DNA from: Bedellia somnulentella
Lineage: Eukaryota; Arthropoda; Insecta; Lepidoptera; Bedelliidae
Reading direction: 5' to 3'
DNA: 64,000 nucleotides
Assembly: GCA_963576735.1 (NCBI GenBank)
Contig: OY755170.1
Location: 19,266,875 to 19,330,874 of the forward strand
The notes beneath the pieces were generated by a model. That model saw nothing but the letters and a program-made list of their open reading frames with translations. It made no database searches and was not told the origin of the DNA. Below are positions 21,835 through 35,800 of the stretch, in pieces (the first letter of the stretch is position 1; each line of letters begins with the position of its first letter). The position numbers and the translations under genes are program-made.

Positions 21835-22355
21835 TTATGAATATAAACTTCCTTAAACTAAATCCATTTAAGAAACAATGCATCCATGAAAGGTTGTTAA
21901 CAGCAATATAATAGTGCCCATAAACCCACTGACCCAGCAAAATGAATGACCCAAACGATATCTGATGTTAAGAATTATTTTTTCTGTGCCACTGTTTTCG
22001 GGGATCTACGTGTGAACATTAAATGTATAAAACAGTACACGACAAGGTAAGCCTCTGATTTAAAGTATTAAAAAATGATTTTATGCAGGTATCCACTTTT
22101 TTAACTCTGAGTCTCACAAATAACAAATCCTTGTGTATAGTAATGAAACAGTTTACAGAGACGTACAATTGGCAGTGTTATAGCTAAAAGCGATCTCATC
22201 CAGACAACATTTGGAAGGTAAGATCAGTAAATTCAGGGTACGCAGTCATTCGGGTAGGCATACAAGACAAGGGCAAAAATAAGCAAATATAATTAGCGTA
22301 TATTAAAACGAACTTACTTACAATAATAGTTATTTATTTAATTACTTGCATAAAC
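21835..22355. other. Intergenic stretch, nothing recognised
   Basis: This is AT-rich sequence between a Helitron-like element and a SINE. No open frame or repeat was recognised. Confidence 0.4.
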
Positions 22356-22715
22356 ACATCATAAACGTTTACGCCGTTTATCCCCGACGGGGTTGTAGAG
22401 GTACCAATACCACTGAACATCACGTGACAGCACCTAGTGTCCAGAGTAGGTCCCACGTTTTGCTTGGACATTGTAGTCACGTGATAGGGGGCAGGCCTTT
22501 CGCCGTTTTGTACAAATACACTGTCACTTGACTTAGTACAACTCGGCTACGTGGGTTTCCTCACGATGTTTTCCCTCTCCGTTAACAACCATGCTAAGTT
22601 AACCACAATTATGACTTTAGAAAGGACAAACTGGTGTAGGCCCGATCCGGGATTCGAACTCACGCCTGTTTACGGGCGGGTGCTCTACCCATTGGACTAT
22701 CATGTCGGTCGACAT
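22356..22715 (-). mobile_element. tRNA-headed SINE, nearly complete
   Basis: On the minus strand the head reads GACATGATAGTCCAATGGGT (A box region) and GAGTTCGAATCCCGGATCGG (B box). The usual body with GTGAGGAAACCCACG and the end CGGGGATAAACGGCGTAAAC follow. The clean GTTCGAATCC B box makes this one of the better preserved heads. Confidence 0.82.
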
Positions 22716-23364
22716 ATCATGTATAATTTAATTATTATTATATAAATTGTTTTATTTATTTTTATTTTATTTACTTATTAAGACATTTCAAATTAGCCTG
22801 TATGATTTGAAATTATTCCGCTTATAATGGTAAATTTTTATTTACTGGCAATACTAATATCGATGACAGCGACGCACTTACCGGCCAAGAAAAGATTGTG
22901 GATCTGTACGTGATGTGAGATGTTCTTGTGATGGACACTCAGATTTAATTTATATCAATTTAGTATTGGTTCTGATATTGTTTTTTTTTATTTTTTAATT
23001 AAGTTATACTTACGATATGTTTATAGAGAGAATGTTTTCACTTGTTCTCGTTTACAAACATCCTACAATAATCGGCAGTTCAGTTAAAATTATGGCGTTA
23101 AAGTAATAAATTCATAGTTATGCTTTTACATAGCAAAAAATATTTAAGATTCGTAAATAATTGCTCTGTTTGCCCATTTAATTGATAGCGTGTAGTCCGA
23201 TTCTTGCTTCGCTGGTCATCCACGAACCTCTCCTGTGGTCGCTATGAACAGCTCGAAGCTGACATTGAAAACTATAAGTTAAGAACTTTGATATCTTCTA
23301 AAGGAGCTGAGCTGATGATTGCTTTCTATTTGATCTAGTTGAAGTAGGGTAAACTTACTTACTT
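22716..23364. other. Intergenic stretch, nothing recognised
   Basis: This is AT-rich sequence up to the 3' end of the large RTE-like element. I see no coding region. Confidence 0.4.
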
Positions 23365-26300
23365 ACTTATACTCACGCCCATTATTCCCATTGGGGTAGG
23401 CAGAGACTATCGATCGCCACTTAGTACGATCTTGACAAACCTCTCTTGCTTCCCTTATATTCATTATTCTTCTCATACATGCTCTTTTATTCTTCTCACT
23501 TCGGACCCCCGCCTTTATAAGAACGTTTTCTATCTGGTCAAGAAACGTTTTACGAGGCCGTCCTCTACTAACAATCCCATTCACATTGGCTCTACATATC
23601 TCTTCCGCTACTTTATTTTCATCCATCCTCTCTATGTGCCCAAACCACCTCAACATTCCTTTTTCTATCTTGCACCTTTCAAACCTACTCGTTCACGGAT
23701 TACAGTATTTCTCACTCTATCACACAGCCTTACATTACATATACTTCTGCGGGATCTCATTTCTACTGCATTAACTCTACTTCCATGCTTCTTCTTCCAT
23801 GCCCAAAATTCACTACCATACATCAGCGTGGGAACCAGAACAGCATTATGCACAGCCATTCGAGCCTTTTCTGACAACGACTGGCTCAACATCAGACTGT
23901 TCATGGCTCCATTCACCGCTTTTCCCTTTTTAACTCTCCTTTCAATATCTTCCTCACATTTTCCATCCCTAGTAAACAAACTCCCCAGATATACAAATTC
24001 TTTCACTTGTTCCACTTTCTTACCATTTATAACAATGTCACATTCTGTCATACTTTCCTCTCTTTCAAAAGCCATTGTTTTGGTTTTGTCCACATTCACT
24101 CTCATTCCCTTTCTTTCGAAAGACTTACACGAAATGTTCACCATCTCCTGCAACTCATTTACCGTTGATGCAAGTAATACTTGATCGTCAGCGTATAAGA
24201 GGCATTTAATGATGAACTAATTGAAAAATGAAAAATTTTCAGTCCATAATCACTTTCGCGCAGTTCTTTTAAACAGTCGTCCATGAACAAATTGAAGAGC
24301 CACGGAGAAGCCACACAACCCTGTCGTACACCCCTAGAGATCTCAAAGCAGTCCGTGTCTTCTCCGTTTACTCTCACACATGCATTGGAATCCTCATAGA
24401 GTGACTCCAATGCACGTATAAGTTGGCTCCCCAAACCGAACTTAGACAACATCTTCCACAAATACTTTCTTACTACCCTATCATACGCCTTCTCCAAATC
24501 AATGAAGGTGCAATAAACTTTTTGGTTTTTTACCAAAAATTTCTCTGTGATGCACCTTAAGGAGATGACTTGATTCATACATCCCATTCCCTTCCTAAAT
24601 CCTGCTTGTACATCCCAATTTTTTTCATCCGTTTCTTTCATCACCCTTTCGATCAGAACTTTCGCATACAATTTGCCGACAACACTGAGTAGGCTGATAC
24701 CACGGTAGTTTTTTGCTTCTTGGCGTGACCCTTTCCCTATAGGGGCACAATCACAGCTCTACTACAATCTTTTGGTACTTTGCCAAGTGCCCAACACTTC
24801 TGAAAAAGGAAGAACAGCCAAGAAGGCACTAACCCTTTACCAGCCCTCAGCATTTCGACACATATCCTATCATATTCTGCCGCTATTCCTAGTTTCATAC
24901 TTTTCATCGCTTTTACATTTTCCTCCATACTTTCTACTACTTTCTTACTACTACTTTCTACTACTACTTTATACTACTTTCAGACACGTCACCCATTACC
25001 TCGTCACAATTAACACCGCTATCAATTGCTGAAGTAATGGGGTTATCCTCTTTTTCAAAGAGACCCTCAAAATAATCCTTCCATACTCTTTTTATTCTTG
25101 TTCCATCAGTCATTAGTTCACCTTTTTCATCCTTCAGCACACTTTTACTCGTGTTTTAAAAAACTCCCCTTTCACGCCTGATATATTTCCAAAATAATTT
25201 TTGATTACTTTGGAAATTATCGGAGAGTTTCTTTTCACTCCATTCTTTCAGATCTCGCTTTTTCTGCTCAATTTTATTCTTAACTACTCTCTTTATTCTC
25301 TTATATTCATCTTCAAATCTCTCAACTTCGTCATCATTTATACACACATTCATCCGTTTACTAGCTTTGATTGCTAGTGAATCGAGCCAAGCTTTCATCT
25401 TTTCATTCACCGCATCTTTCACACTTTTATCCCACCAACTTGATGTTGGTCGATTTTTCCTTTTGCTCAATCCACAAACTTCCGTCGCACATTCAATTTT
25501 CTCAATATATTCATCTCCCATTTTTTCATTATCTAACAAATTTTCTACTTTTGTTCTTGAAATTTCAGTAGTTGACACTCTTGTCTTATGACGCCAACGC
25601 TTGAACAGACCCCTTACTCGTGATACAACGAGGAAATGATCTGTTCCTACGTTTTGGCACCTCTATAAACTCTAGTGTCAACCACCTTTGATTTCAGCCT
25701 TTCATCAACCATCACAAAATCTATCGTACTTCTCTCGCTTCCTCGCTGCCTTGTATACACGTGGATATCTTTGTGTTTAAACAAAGGGTTAGTTACACAA
25801 AGATTCCTCTCCAAACATACTTCAATCAATTTATCACCATTTTCATTCACTCTATTATCGCCAAATTTGCCTAATACTCTTTCACAACCGTTGCGTGTCA
25901 CACCAACCCAACCATTAAAATCTCCTAACATTATTATCCTTTCATTCAAATCACACCCATTCACGATATCACCTAGTTAATTCCAGAACTCCTCCCTCTC
26001 GGTTAAAGATTTTGACATGTCCGGCGCATAGACGCATATTACACGTAGCCAGACCAGCCCGACTTTTAACTTAACCCAGAGGAGCCTGGGACTCACACAC
26101 TCATGCTCTGACATACATTGAACCATCCTTCCAGACATAAGAAGTCCCACTCCTTGGCAAGCTCTGATATTAGGGTCGACCCCCGACCAGATGGCAGTAA
26201 TTGATCCAAGTTGCGAGACCTCTTTTCCCTTACACTTCGTCTCATTTACACACAACAAATCTAAATTCTATTCTTTCATTACCAGACATACTTCATCTAA

Positions 26301-26465
26301 CTTTTCCAGCATCCCTCCGCAAACATTCAACGTACTAAAGCGGGTCTCGTAGGGTAAAATCGGATTCAAATAGTCACATCCAAAATAACCAACTAGTTCG
26401 CGGAACTCGTCTTTGATTAAATTGTTCGATTTAGAATAAGGTCGTATTGCATAGTGTTGCATACC
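23365..26465 (-). mobile_element. RTE-like non-LTR retrotransposon, nearly complete but broken
   Basis: Read on the minus strand it carries, in order, an endonuclease (26258 down to 25647), a linker (25578-25156), an RT core (24671-24159) and a C-terminal part (24153-23365). The endonuclease shows LLCVNETKCKG and MLGDFNGWVG, then GSERSTIDFVMVDERL. The RT core shows FIDLEKAYDRV and GVRQGCVASPWLF. The C-terminal part shows [30 protein letters not shown] and [10 protein letters not shown]. The YADD box is intact near 24190. Frameshifts separate the blocks, a stop interrupts the N-terminal endonuclease near 26270, and a foreign-looking insert lies near 24215-24240. It sits between the 3' ends of the two host genes. 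Confidence 0.88.
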
Positions 26466-26872
26466 TTTAAATCACTTTGGGTATCACTTGACGCTACTTG
26501 ACGCAGACTGAACAAGGATTCGTCGTTTGAAATAATACCAATATTTATATTTGTTCAAAGGTTTTACTTAGTCTAATTCATTTATTTCTGTATGATTGCA
26601 ACACGTAATATAAAATATACAAATATATATTAAATGTATAGTTTAATTTTAAAGTGGTCCTAACTGAAACACAAACTTAACAGTTGATCTCAACGATATA
26701 ACTAGAAAACAACTTTAATTAAAATGCATTCAATCGATAAAATATAATGAAAACAATAAAAATAATCTCACGCTCTGCTTCTTGTATTTATTTTTACCTG
26801 TAACAAATAAGGTTCATTATAAACACCAGTTATCTACTGCAACACAACAGTTTCGAAGCTCGGCGCGCTGTA

Positions 26873-26887
26873 TTAAGACAGCTGTGT
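26873..26887 (-). CDS. Inferred terminal exon of the titin-class gene
   Basis: A TATTTGCAG acceptor is followed in phase 0 by ACACAGCTGTCTTAA, giving Thr-Gln-Leu-Ser and a stop. AATAAA on the minus strand near 26786 could be the polyadenylation signal. The alternative is that exon 27345-27159 reads through its GTAAAT and stops at about 27129. I cannot decide between them. Confidence 0.4.
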   Translation of the reverse strand, partial: TQLS

Positions 26888-29800
26888 CTGCAAATACCCA
26901 ATTTCTATGCAGACGTAGACTTACTCCACAAGACATAATTTTTTTTTTTTTGAAATTGGCAGTTGTGCCAAGGTGGTTTATGAATGCTTCATGAATTGCG
27001 TTTGAGAAGTTTTTATGGTCCAAGTGGAAACGAATATATTAAAAATACTTATATGGCTAAACATTAAGTCATCATGAAGTTGGTCAAGGCTTGTCAAGAC
27101 AGTTTAACTCTTACTTCATGCTGCTTAGTTAATTAGTACGAAATAAAAGTTTATTTACCTGCCACCGGGATCTTGAAGAATCACAAAATGTTTCTACAAA
27201 TCTGGTGTCCCCGTTCTTTCCAATATCACATAATTTACCATTCTTATCTAAAATTATGAGTTCGCTCAGGCTTGATTGTTTGGAAAAGCTTTTCTTACTT
27301 TGGTCTAACGTATCCAAAATATCTATGAGTTCATCATGGGATTCACTGGAAGAATATTTAAAATATATGGTAAATTATAGCGTGAACACATTTAAAAGTT
27401 AATAAAGGCCATAAAAATACCCACCAGTTTATAGTAATGGCAACCTCATCATTATCATTAAATGTAATGTCATTTCCTTCAGCGAAGGAGTCTCGTATGT
27501 CCTCCACAGTGACTCTAGTTTCACCACAGGCTACGCCATACTCATTTTTAAGGCTCACAGTGTAAAAGCCATCATCATTTTCAGTCACATTTGATATTTC
27601 CAAAATAGATATACTATCCCTTGTTTCTATATGAAATCTGTTCCATTCGCTGTCACCTACACATATTTCCACATTCTGAAAAATATAAATAATAAAGTCT
27701 TAATAAGTCGAAGCGTCATTTGAAGTCATCATTTACCTACTAAGGTAGAACACCGCTTCAGATTTTGAAAGTTTTCAGTTTCACTGTGCTTATTGACTTA
27801 ATTGATTTTTTAATATACAGATGCATAGCATAGGCATAAAAATTAAAAACATAAATCCAGAATCAAAGATCATGATCTTTGTGTTAAATACTTACGTCTT
27901 TTGACCAAATCACTGAAGGTTGAGGCTCTCCTTCGAATTGTACTTTTAGTAATACTGATGCCCCTTTTGTTGTAACAACGTCGTCAGGCATGCTAAGTTT
28001 AGGTAGATTATCATCCATTTCGTTATCAACAACTTCTGTAAATACAAGTTCCTCGTGATCGTCATCAGAGTAGGAACTTACTGAAGAATATTCTTCATAG
28101 CAATCGTTATGTTTGGTCCAGTTGTAAGATCCTGACGCTTCGTATTTGTAGTCCAGTGAATGATCATAGTTTTGTCTTGAAGAAGTAGCAGTAGTAAACT
28201 TTTTGTATGTGACTGCACGCCTCGGTGACGCGCTATATGCTCTTACACCAGCGTGGAATTTTCCTTTATGCGATATAACATCAAGTCTAGCAGCTGCTTC
28301 TATTCTTCCATAATCGTTCTCCAACGTTATTCTATAAAGACCTGCGTCTTCGATGGTTACTTCTTCTATTTCTAAAATTCTTAAATCATCTTTTTCTTTT
28401 ATTGTTATTCTAGTAGATGGAGTTATGATAACCCCATCCTTATCCCAGGAAGTCCAAGGCATAGGGTGGCCCGTCACTGCACACTGGAACCGCGCGTGGC
28501 CACCTTCTTCAACAACTTTATTGTGAGGGTAGGTGTAGAATTTTGGTGATATTTGTCTAGAAGGACTGTATAGCTGCCGGTGATCGGGACCTAAAATATT
28601 CAATTTCAACATTAAAGAAAAGTCATCACGCAGTTTGAACTAAATTAAATACGGAAACCAAATAATTATATTAGGTAATTAGAATGTTTTGATCATGAAA
28701 ACCTGATATACAATCCTCCTCATGCAATTATTACTTTTTTACTAACATTACTGTTTAAACAGGAACACATAATCTGAGAATATAAACGTATACAAATATT
28801 ACTAGCTATCATGGTTCATGGCGCAGTGTCAGTAATCCATACAATAATTCCGTTGACGCTGGTGTCGAAATTTTTCTTTCCTATAAGTATTAGTAATTAT
28901 ATTAGGTTTAGATCGATCATGTGCTATTTGAAGAACATACAAATGTTGCATCCCCGTGACATGATCATTGATCGAATCAGTCACTATCTAATCGTTTAAA
29001 ATTACATTTAGTAATGATTGTCATTATACTCCCCAAATGTCTTTTTATTATATCAGATTAGAAAATAGTGTAAAAAACAATTATGAATATATATTTTTTC
29101 GACAATAAGCTTCGGTAAAATACACTCCTTTGCTTTAATTATAGGAACCAGGTAATTTTCTCTTGATTGGCAAATTTGGGACTTTTTATTGGATTTTTGG
29201 GCGATGCGGTTGGAGACCCATCACCAAAGACCTTTATTTACCGCCTTTACCCCACTCAACTTCCAAAAGTGGCTAAGGAATTTATAATTCCTTGGCTCTG
29301 GCTACCCCTTCTAGCCGTGAGTATATGTATATATGTATTGGCAAATGTTTGTTCATAGATACGTTATATAATATTGTATATATCAAAAACTAGTTACCAG
29401 GAGTCCTAGAAACAGATCTGGCTGGGGTGCATCGCGGCGTAGACCTCGGAGTCGATTGAGCGGAGAGCAGAGCTGGTGGACGCCTCATCTGCTGACTCAG
29501 CGTGTTCGGTTCACCAGGTTCTGAAGTAGAAAACAACAAACTTCTCAAATTTCAAATCACAAAAAAATCAAAGTCAAATTTACTGAGAGTGACTTGTAAA
29601 AATAAACTATATTTAGTTTTATTAAATAGCTTTAATGTTTAAATGAAATGTTAAATAGCAAGATTAATGATCTTAAACCTACGCGTATATACTCGTACAT
29701 ACATAATGAGTTATTACTTGTATGTTATACCAGTGGAGCCATTTCGGTTTTATGAAGTTATAGCATGTTGAAATACATTTTTATGAACTAATCTTTAGCA

Positions 29801-32800
29801 TATATTTCTGCAAGTCATATCAATCTTATAAAACGGACTATATCAAATTTGAAAAACAACCAAAATTAACCTATTTTTCCGGGGACACCCTTAAACAAAA
29901 TATTAAGTGATGACGTGTCAGCATAGAATAACTCTGTACCATCTCTCCCCCTGTTTTTTACGAGGCGCCTGGAAGTGTAGGGCTATTTAAGTAAAAAGGG
30001 CAATAATTATAATGTTTGATTTTCATCATACTTACGATAAACGACTAAACATGCAGTGGAGGTAGTTTTTCCGAGAGTGTTGCTGGCCTCACATGAGTAC
30101 ATTCCCTCGTCTTCCCCTGTCACTTGCTTGATCTTGAGTCGCGCTGTCGTCCCATCAAAAGTCAATTCGAATTCATTTGACTCTTTAATCAACTGTAAAA
30201 AAGTGTGAAAACCTTAATACTTAATCTGTTTTTTTCCCTGCTATAATTGGGACGGAAGTAATGGGAGAAGGTCCTGAGAGCTTGTGTACGTAGTATCAAA
30301 ATTCCCTTACGCGGTTTAAAATCTTAAACTACGGTCTAGTCCTGGATATTTTTTTTAAAGGAGTCTTCAGGCCTTTCAGAGTCCACAAATCCTCAATTGT
30401 TAATACGCCTAAATATATTTGTATAAAGAAATTTTGGATTACAAAATCACCCTAAACGAACTTACCTCCCCATATCGATACCACTTGACGTCCGGTTCCG
30501 GTTCGGCAAAATTCCCTCACGCGGTTAAAAATCTTCAACTACGGTCTAGTCCTGAATATATTTTTTTTAAAGGAGCCATCAGGAATTCTAAAGTCACAAA
30601 ACCTCAACTGTAAATACGCCTAAATATACTTGTGTATAGAAATTTGGATCATAAGAAGTAAAGTCACCCTAAACCCCATTACATATTTCTGGTGGAACTA
30701 ACCTCGCCATATCGATACCACTTGACGTCGGGTTCTGGCTCAGCCTCCACCTGGCACTCGAACTCCACCGCGTCGCCGTCGCAGCAGAGCAGATCTGTCA
30801 GCTCCTTTTGGAAGCGAGGAATCACGTCCACGCGTCTGAAATGTTAAGCATGTTTGCTGGTTTCTTAATGCACACCAATGAATTTAAAGTCGACTCCGTA
30901 TTCACAATACTCGGAAGAAATAGCGAGTTTGAAATAAACTAATGAAAATACTTTTCAGCCGAACTCATTTTTTTTTTAATTGACTGATGTTCTGAGTTTT
31001 GAATTTTTTGTGTAGACTATATATGAAAGGTGTGCCAAAGATTTGGAATTCTAAATTAGTCCTCCTTGGCAGAACTTATCAAGATACTCCTCAACACCGA
31101 CTGTTGTCACGTCCTTATGTTTGACAAGTATGCAAATAATCAGCTTTTTAATATGTTGTCTTTTGCTTATCATAAATTGCAACAGTTCATGTTTATGTTT
31201 GGATGTACTAAGCTTAAGTGACTAACAATATAGAGATTGATTGAATTAATACTCCGTATTAATTAAGATATTGGCAAAGCAGGTTCATGCTCACCCGTAT
31301 CTAATGTTGTGAGTATCGTCTGTGCAAGTAGAATCTGAAAATAAAAGCGAAAGTAAAATCACAGTATTTTACAAGGATTAGAAAATTTTACTTTTAATCT
31401 GAACACCATAAAACAAATAAGGGCAAAGACCTTTCCCTAGTATTGGTTCTGACTACATACCTTTAGCTAATATTTGTAGGGAAATGATGGCTTTAGCCTC
31501 GCCGTGTTCATTTCGTGCCACTACCGAGTAAGCTCCAGTGTAGTCAAGCTTCGCATGGGGTATCTCCAGGCGGTACTCAGGACCATCGCCTATTCTTTTG
31601 AAGTGTATCGCGTCTCGGTAATAGTCGGGCTGAAAACACATTGCTAAATGAAATCTATGGAAAGTTAACTCATATGATTACGTAGCTAAATGTATTTTTA
31701 ATCAATTTATATCAATCAAGAAGTACATTGTTGCTATTGCCAACAACAAAATATCAATGGTAAAGTCTTTCTGTAGTTTAACATTGCATTCCTTAGCTTT
31801 TCCACAGTGATCCTAAAGAACAAGGGTTAAAGTTATAATAAAGAAAGTCATGATTATAATTTAAGTACGCGAAGGAATTCTTTGAATAATTAGTTCTAAT
31901 AAGTTTTGTATTTTATATCATTTTAATAAACATGACGACGACATGATAGTCCAATCGGTAGAACACCCGCCTGAAAACAGAAGGGCGTGAGTTCCAATCC
32001 TGGGTCGGGCCTACACCAATATGTCTTTTCTAAAGTCATATGTGTGGTTAATTTATCATGGTTGTTAACGGTGAGGGAAAACATCGTGAGGAAACCCACA
32101 TAACTAAGTTGTACTTAGTCATGTGACAGTGTATTCGTACAAAAACGGCGATAGGCCTGCCCCCTATCACGTGAGTACACTGTCCAAGCAAAACGTGGGT
32201 ACCTTCTCTGGACACTAGATGGCGCTGCCATGTGAGCTCAGAAGTATTGGTACCTCTGCCTACCCCTACGGGGATAAACGGCGTGAACGTTTATGTTATG
32301 TTATGTTTAATAAACATTTAAGTTTTAACTCGTTTGTGTCTATGAATACCACAACGGTCCAGATTGGAAAATATATCTAACTTTACTCTATGAAAAGTTA
32401 ACTATTTTATCTTAGCTCTTCTCTTTTATCATCAGAACTTAGATTATGTGACGATACTTATTTAATTACCTTCAAGAAATCTCTTAGCCAGTATACATCT
32501 GGTTTAGGATCTCCGACCACTTCGCATTGTATGATAACAGTGTCACCTTCCCACGCTTCGCTAGATCTTGGCTTTCTTATAAACATCGGCTCTTTGGAAT
32601 ACCTGACAAACAAAAAACACTTTATAAACAGACTTACTTACAAATTTGGATATAACAGTAAACACGTGTACAGTACCCCACATTCTACACACAGCACTAC
32701 CCCATTTCTTCCGGTGGGTGTACGTAAGAGGCGACTAACGGTATTGGGGCTTTTAAGGGATTTTTGGGCGATGCGGTTGGAGACCCATCACCAACAACCT

Positions 32801-35800
32801 TTATTTTCACCATCTTTTCCCCATGAAACTTCCAAAAGTGGCTGAGGAATTTTTAATTCTCTAGCTCTGGCTATCCCTTCAAGGGATTCATAGCCGTGAG
32901 TATATGTATGTATGTATGTACGTGTACAGTGTATTTCCAATTTTAACACTGAATAGGAATTAGTAGCTTTATAAAAATATATTACTAAAATATGAAAATA
33001 ATGTAACTGTTAAATGAATATCCAAAATAACATAGCAAAATAAATTACTCACGGGAAATCAGGACTGACGAAGCTTGGAATCGGTTTCCTCTCTCTTCTC
33101 GGTTGGTCAGTTTCTAGTACTTCCACTTTCCCGGAAGTGGAAGCTCTGCCAACCTCATTTGAAGCCGTGCAAGTATATACTCCTGCGTCACGTGACGTCA
33201 CGGAAGCTAGAGCCAACTCCACGACTCCATCCCTGTCCAAAGTCATGATGGCACGCCTGCTTGGTCGGAGTCTCACCCCGTCTCTGTACCACGTGACACC
33301 CACTGATGGGTATGCTTCTACTACAGCAGCTATTCGAAGTTCATCACCTAGAAGTTTTGATGACAAGGTCCGGTAATTATGTATTTCGTTACAGTGATAG
33401 TGCAAATAAGAGAATAAGTAAGTTTTGATACATTTAAAATAAAATCAAACACACGAAGATTGTCATTATGAACCATTATATATTTATACTTTGATACTAA
33501 TAGGAAATATAGACCTGCGTATTCCCTAGTATGTTTATAAAATAACCTTAAAATAAAACCAAAGCATTTCATCACACTAAATTTCAGAAAGGTTGCTGCA
33601 GTGATAAAAGAAACCTGAGATATTAGAAAAAAAACGCTGCTTGTTCAAAGCGCTCGTGGTGTATTAGTAATATTAAAAACAAATAAAAAATATATTTCAT
33701 GTTTCTTTGTTCGTAATGAAATGGTAATAAAACAGTACACTCCTAAGATAGTCTTCTCCATTGCCCTTTGGACGCTGCGGAGTCTTTAGACCGCGGACTG
33801 CCATTTGGTTACAAAACCCTAAAATACACTATTCGCGCGATTCTGTGGCGAATCACTAGTTTGTAGAAACAGTACATCATACCTTCATTAAGTCTATACA
33901 ACGGGTCAAGTCCACAGCAGAACTCTGGCGCAATATATGCGCGTATTCCTTTATCCACCACGAGGTTGCAGCGGCAACTCACAGCTCCGCGGCCGTTGCG
34001 CGCCATGGCCTCGTACACCCCACCGTCTTCGAGGGAAGTAGGAGCTATCTCCAGGGTATGGAAGTGCTCATCCTGGGATTTTGAGTGTCTTCCTGCAAAA
34101 ACACATAATAGTTGTAATAGTATATAAGTGATTACAATGAAATAAACTCGTAACGATATCTTTGTACGGGTCAATAGTTGGCCAAAAACAAACGGAGAGA
34201 TTATATTAATTATATTTTATATTATTATTACAATGGGATTTAAAATTGCATCCCACTCCATTTCTTCTTCTTTTTCTTTCTTTCTTTACATTTTGAAAGA
34301 AAGAATAGTACTCTGCGTTTATTCCAAGAAATGTAATCATAATAACTGTTTAAATAGTTATTAAATGTTATATAGAAATACACTTCAGAAACCTACAATT
34401 TATAAAAATGTTTGTTTCGAATTTGATGGTCACTAAACTGAATGTGATTGGACTCGGTGAAAAGTAACTTTAAAATGAGTTAAAATATTTTAAATAGGAG
34501 CTCGGATAAGCATTAATAACCCATCTTCATCATTAGGAATATGGAAATTTATATTTATATATACTCGTAGCAAATACATGTTAAATTATTTTTTTTATAT
34601 TATGATATGCATAAAAGATTCATAAACTTTTAATACCACGATTTATTACAGTCTTATTTAATGATTATATTGTAATGAAATACTCGAAATACTACAATAG
34701 TCTCATTAAGACTCTAAATATTGAAATATTGCAAATTCTCATTTTGTGGCTTAGCAATACATATAAATAAATGTAATATAATAATAATAATAATTAATCA
34801 CATATTTCGCGATATAATGCACGAATCAGTTAATTATTAGATTTTATTTGTATTTCAACGTATGTTATTTTCCCAGAGCCATCTAACTTTCTACGAACTA
34901 ATTATGAATACAAACGTGGTCATTACATACATATATGCTATATTAGAGTTCTTGCACACGGCGGCGGCGGCGGCGCAAGTAACAGGCGCGCATCGAGCGG
35001 GTTACATACATTCAGACAAAAAGTATCGAGATTGGTCTTCTTACATTGTAATATAAATTTAACATATATTAAAAACAATATTGACACAACGATTCACAAG
35101 CCAATAATTATTGCATCAGAGTTGGCAAACGCTGAGTATCGATATAATATGACCCTGATGCAACAAATAAGTTCTATTTAATGACGGACACGTGTAAAAT
35201 CTTACCATCCTCTTTTATTTCCTGAGCGTCTTTATACCAAGTGATGACGGGGGAAGGGCTGCCGACGACTTGGCAGGTGAGCCGAACAGGATAAGTGGCT
35301 TGTACTCTTCGGTCTCGCAACCGCATTGTGAACTGAGGGGGATATTCGCCATCACCAGCTGAAGACGATCTCTCTCTATTTAACATAGAAAATGAACATA
35401 AATTCGAGCAAGATATTATTAAATCTCATTTTTAAATGTAAGATTAAAAAAAAATTATAATGACAAGCTTTGATATTACATTTTTTTGTGATAACATAAA
35501 TGTGATAGGAGAAAATACATGACGAGGGAAAAAATGGTTATGGAATGTGTTGTCTTTACTTATCACAGCAGAAAATTAAGACATTACAAAATAAGTGATA
35601 TTGACTTATTTGGTGAGTGAATTGTATGAAAGCTATGTTATGGTAATAAAATTTAAGAAAGTACAACAAAGTAGTATCAATATTGGGATATATTCTTGGT
35701 CCAATTAGACAAAATTAAGAAATCAGATTAAAATGTATTTGATAATCAATAAATATAAAATCATTGAATAAATCGGCTTTGTTGCAGCGCCGAAAAAATA

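Noticed and set aside
23432..24184. A 250-codon plus-strand frame
   Set aside because: It is antisense to the RTE-like C-terminal coding region, and its composition is that of a mirror frame.
34962..34976. A CGG trinucleotide run
   Set aside because: About five units in an intron is too short to call a repeat of interest.
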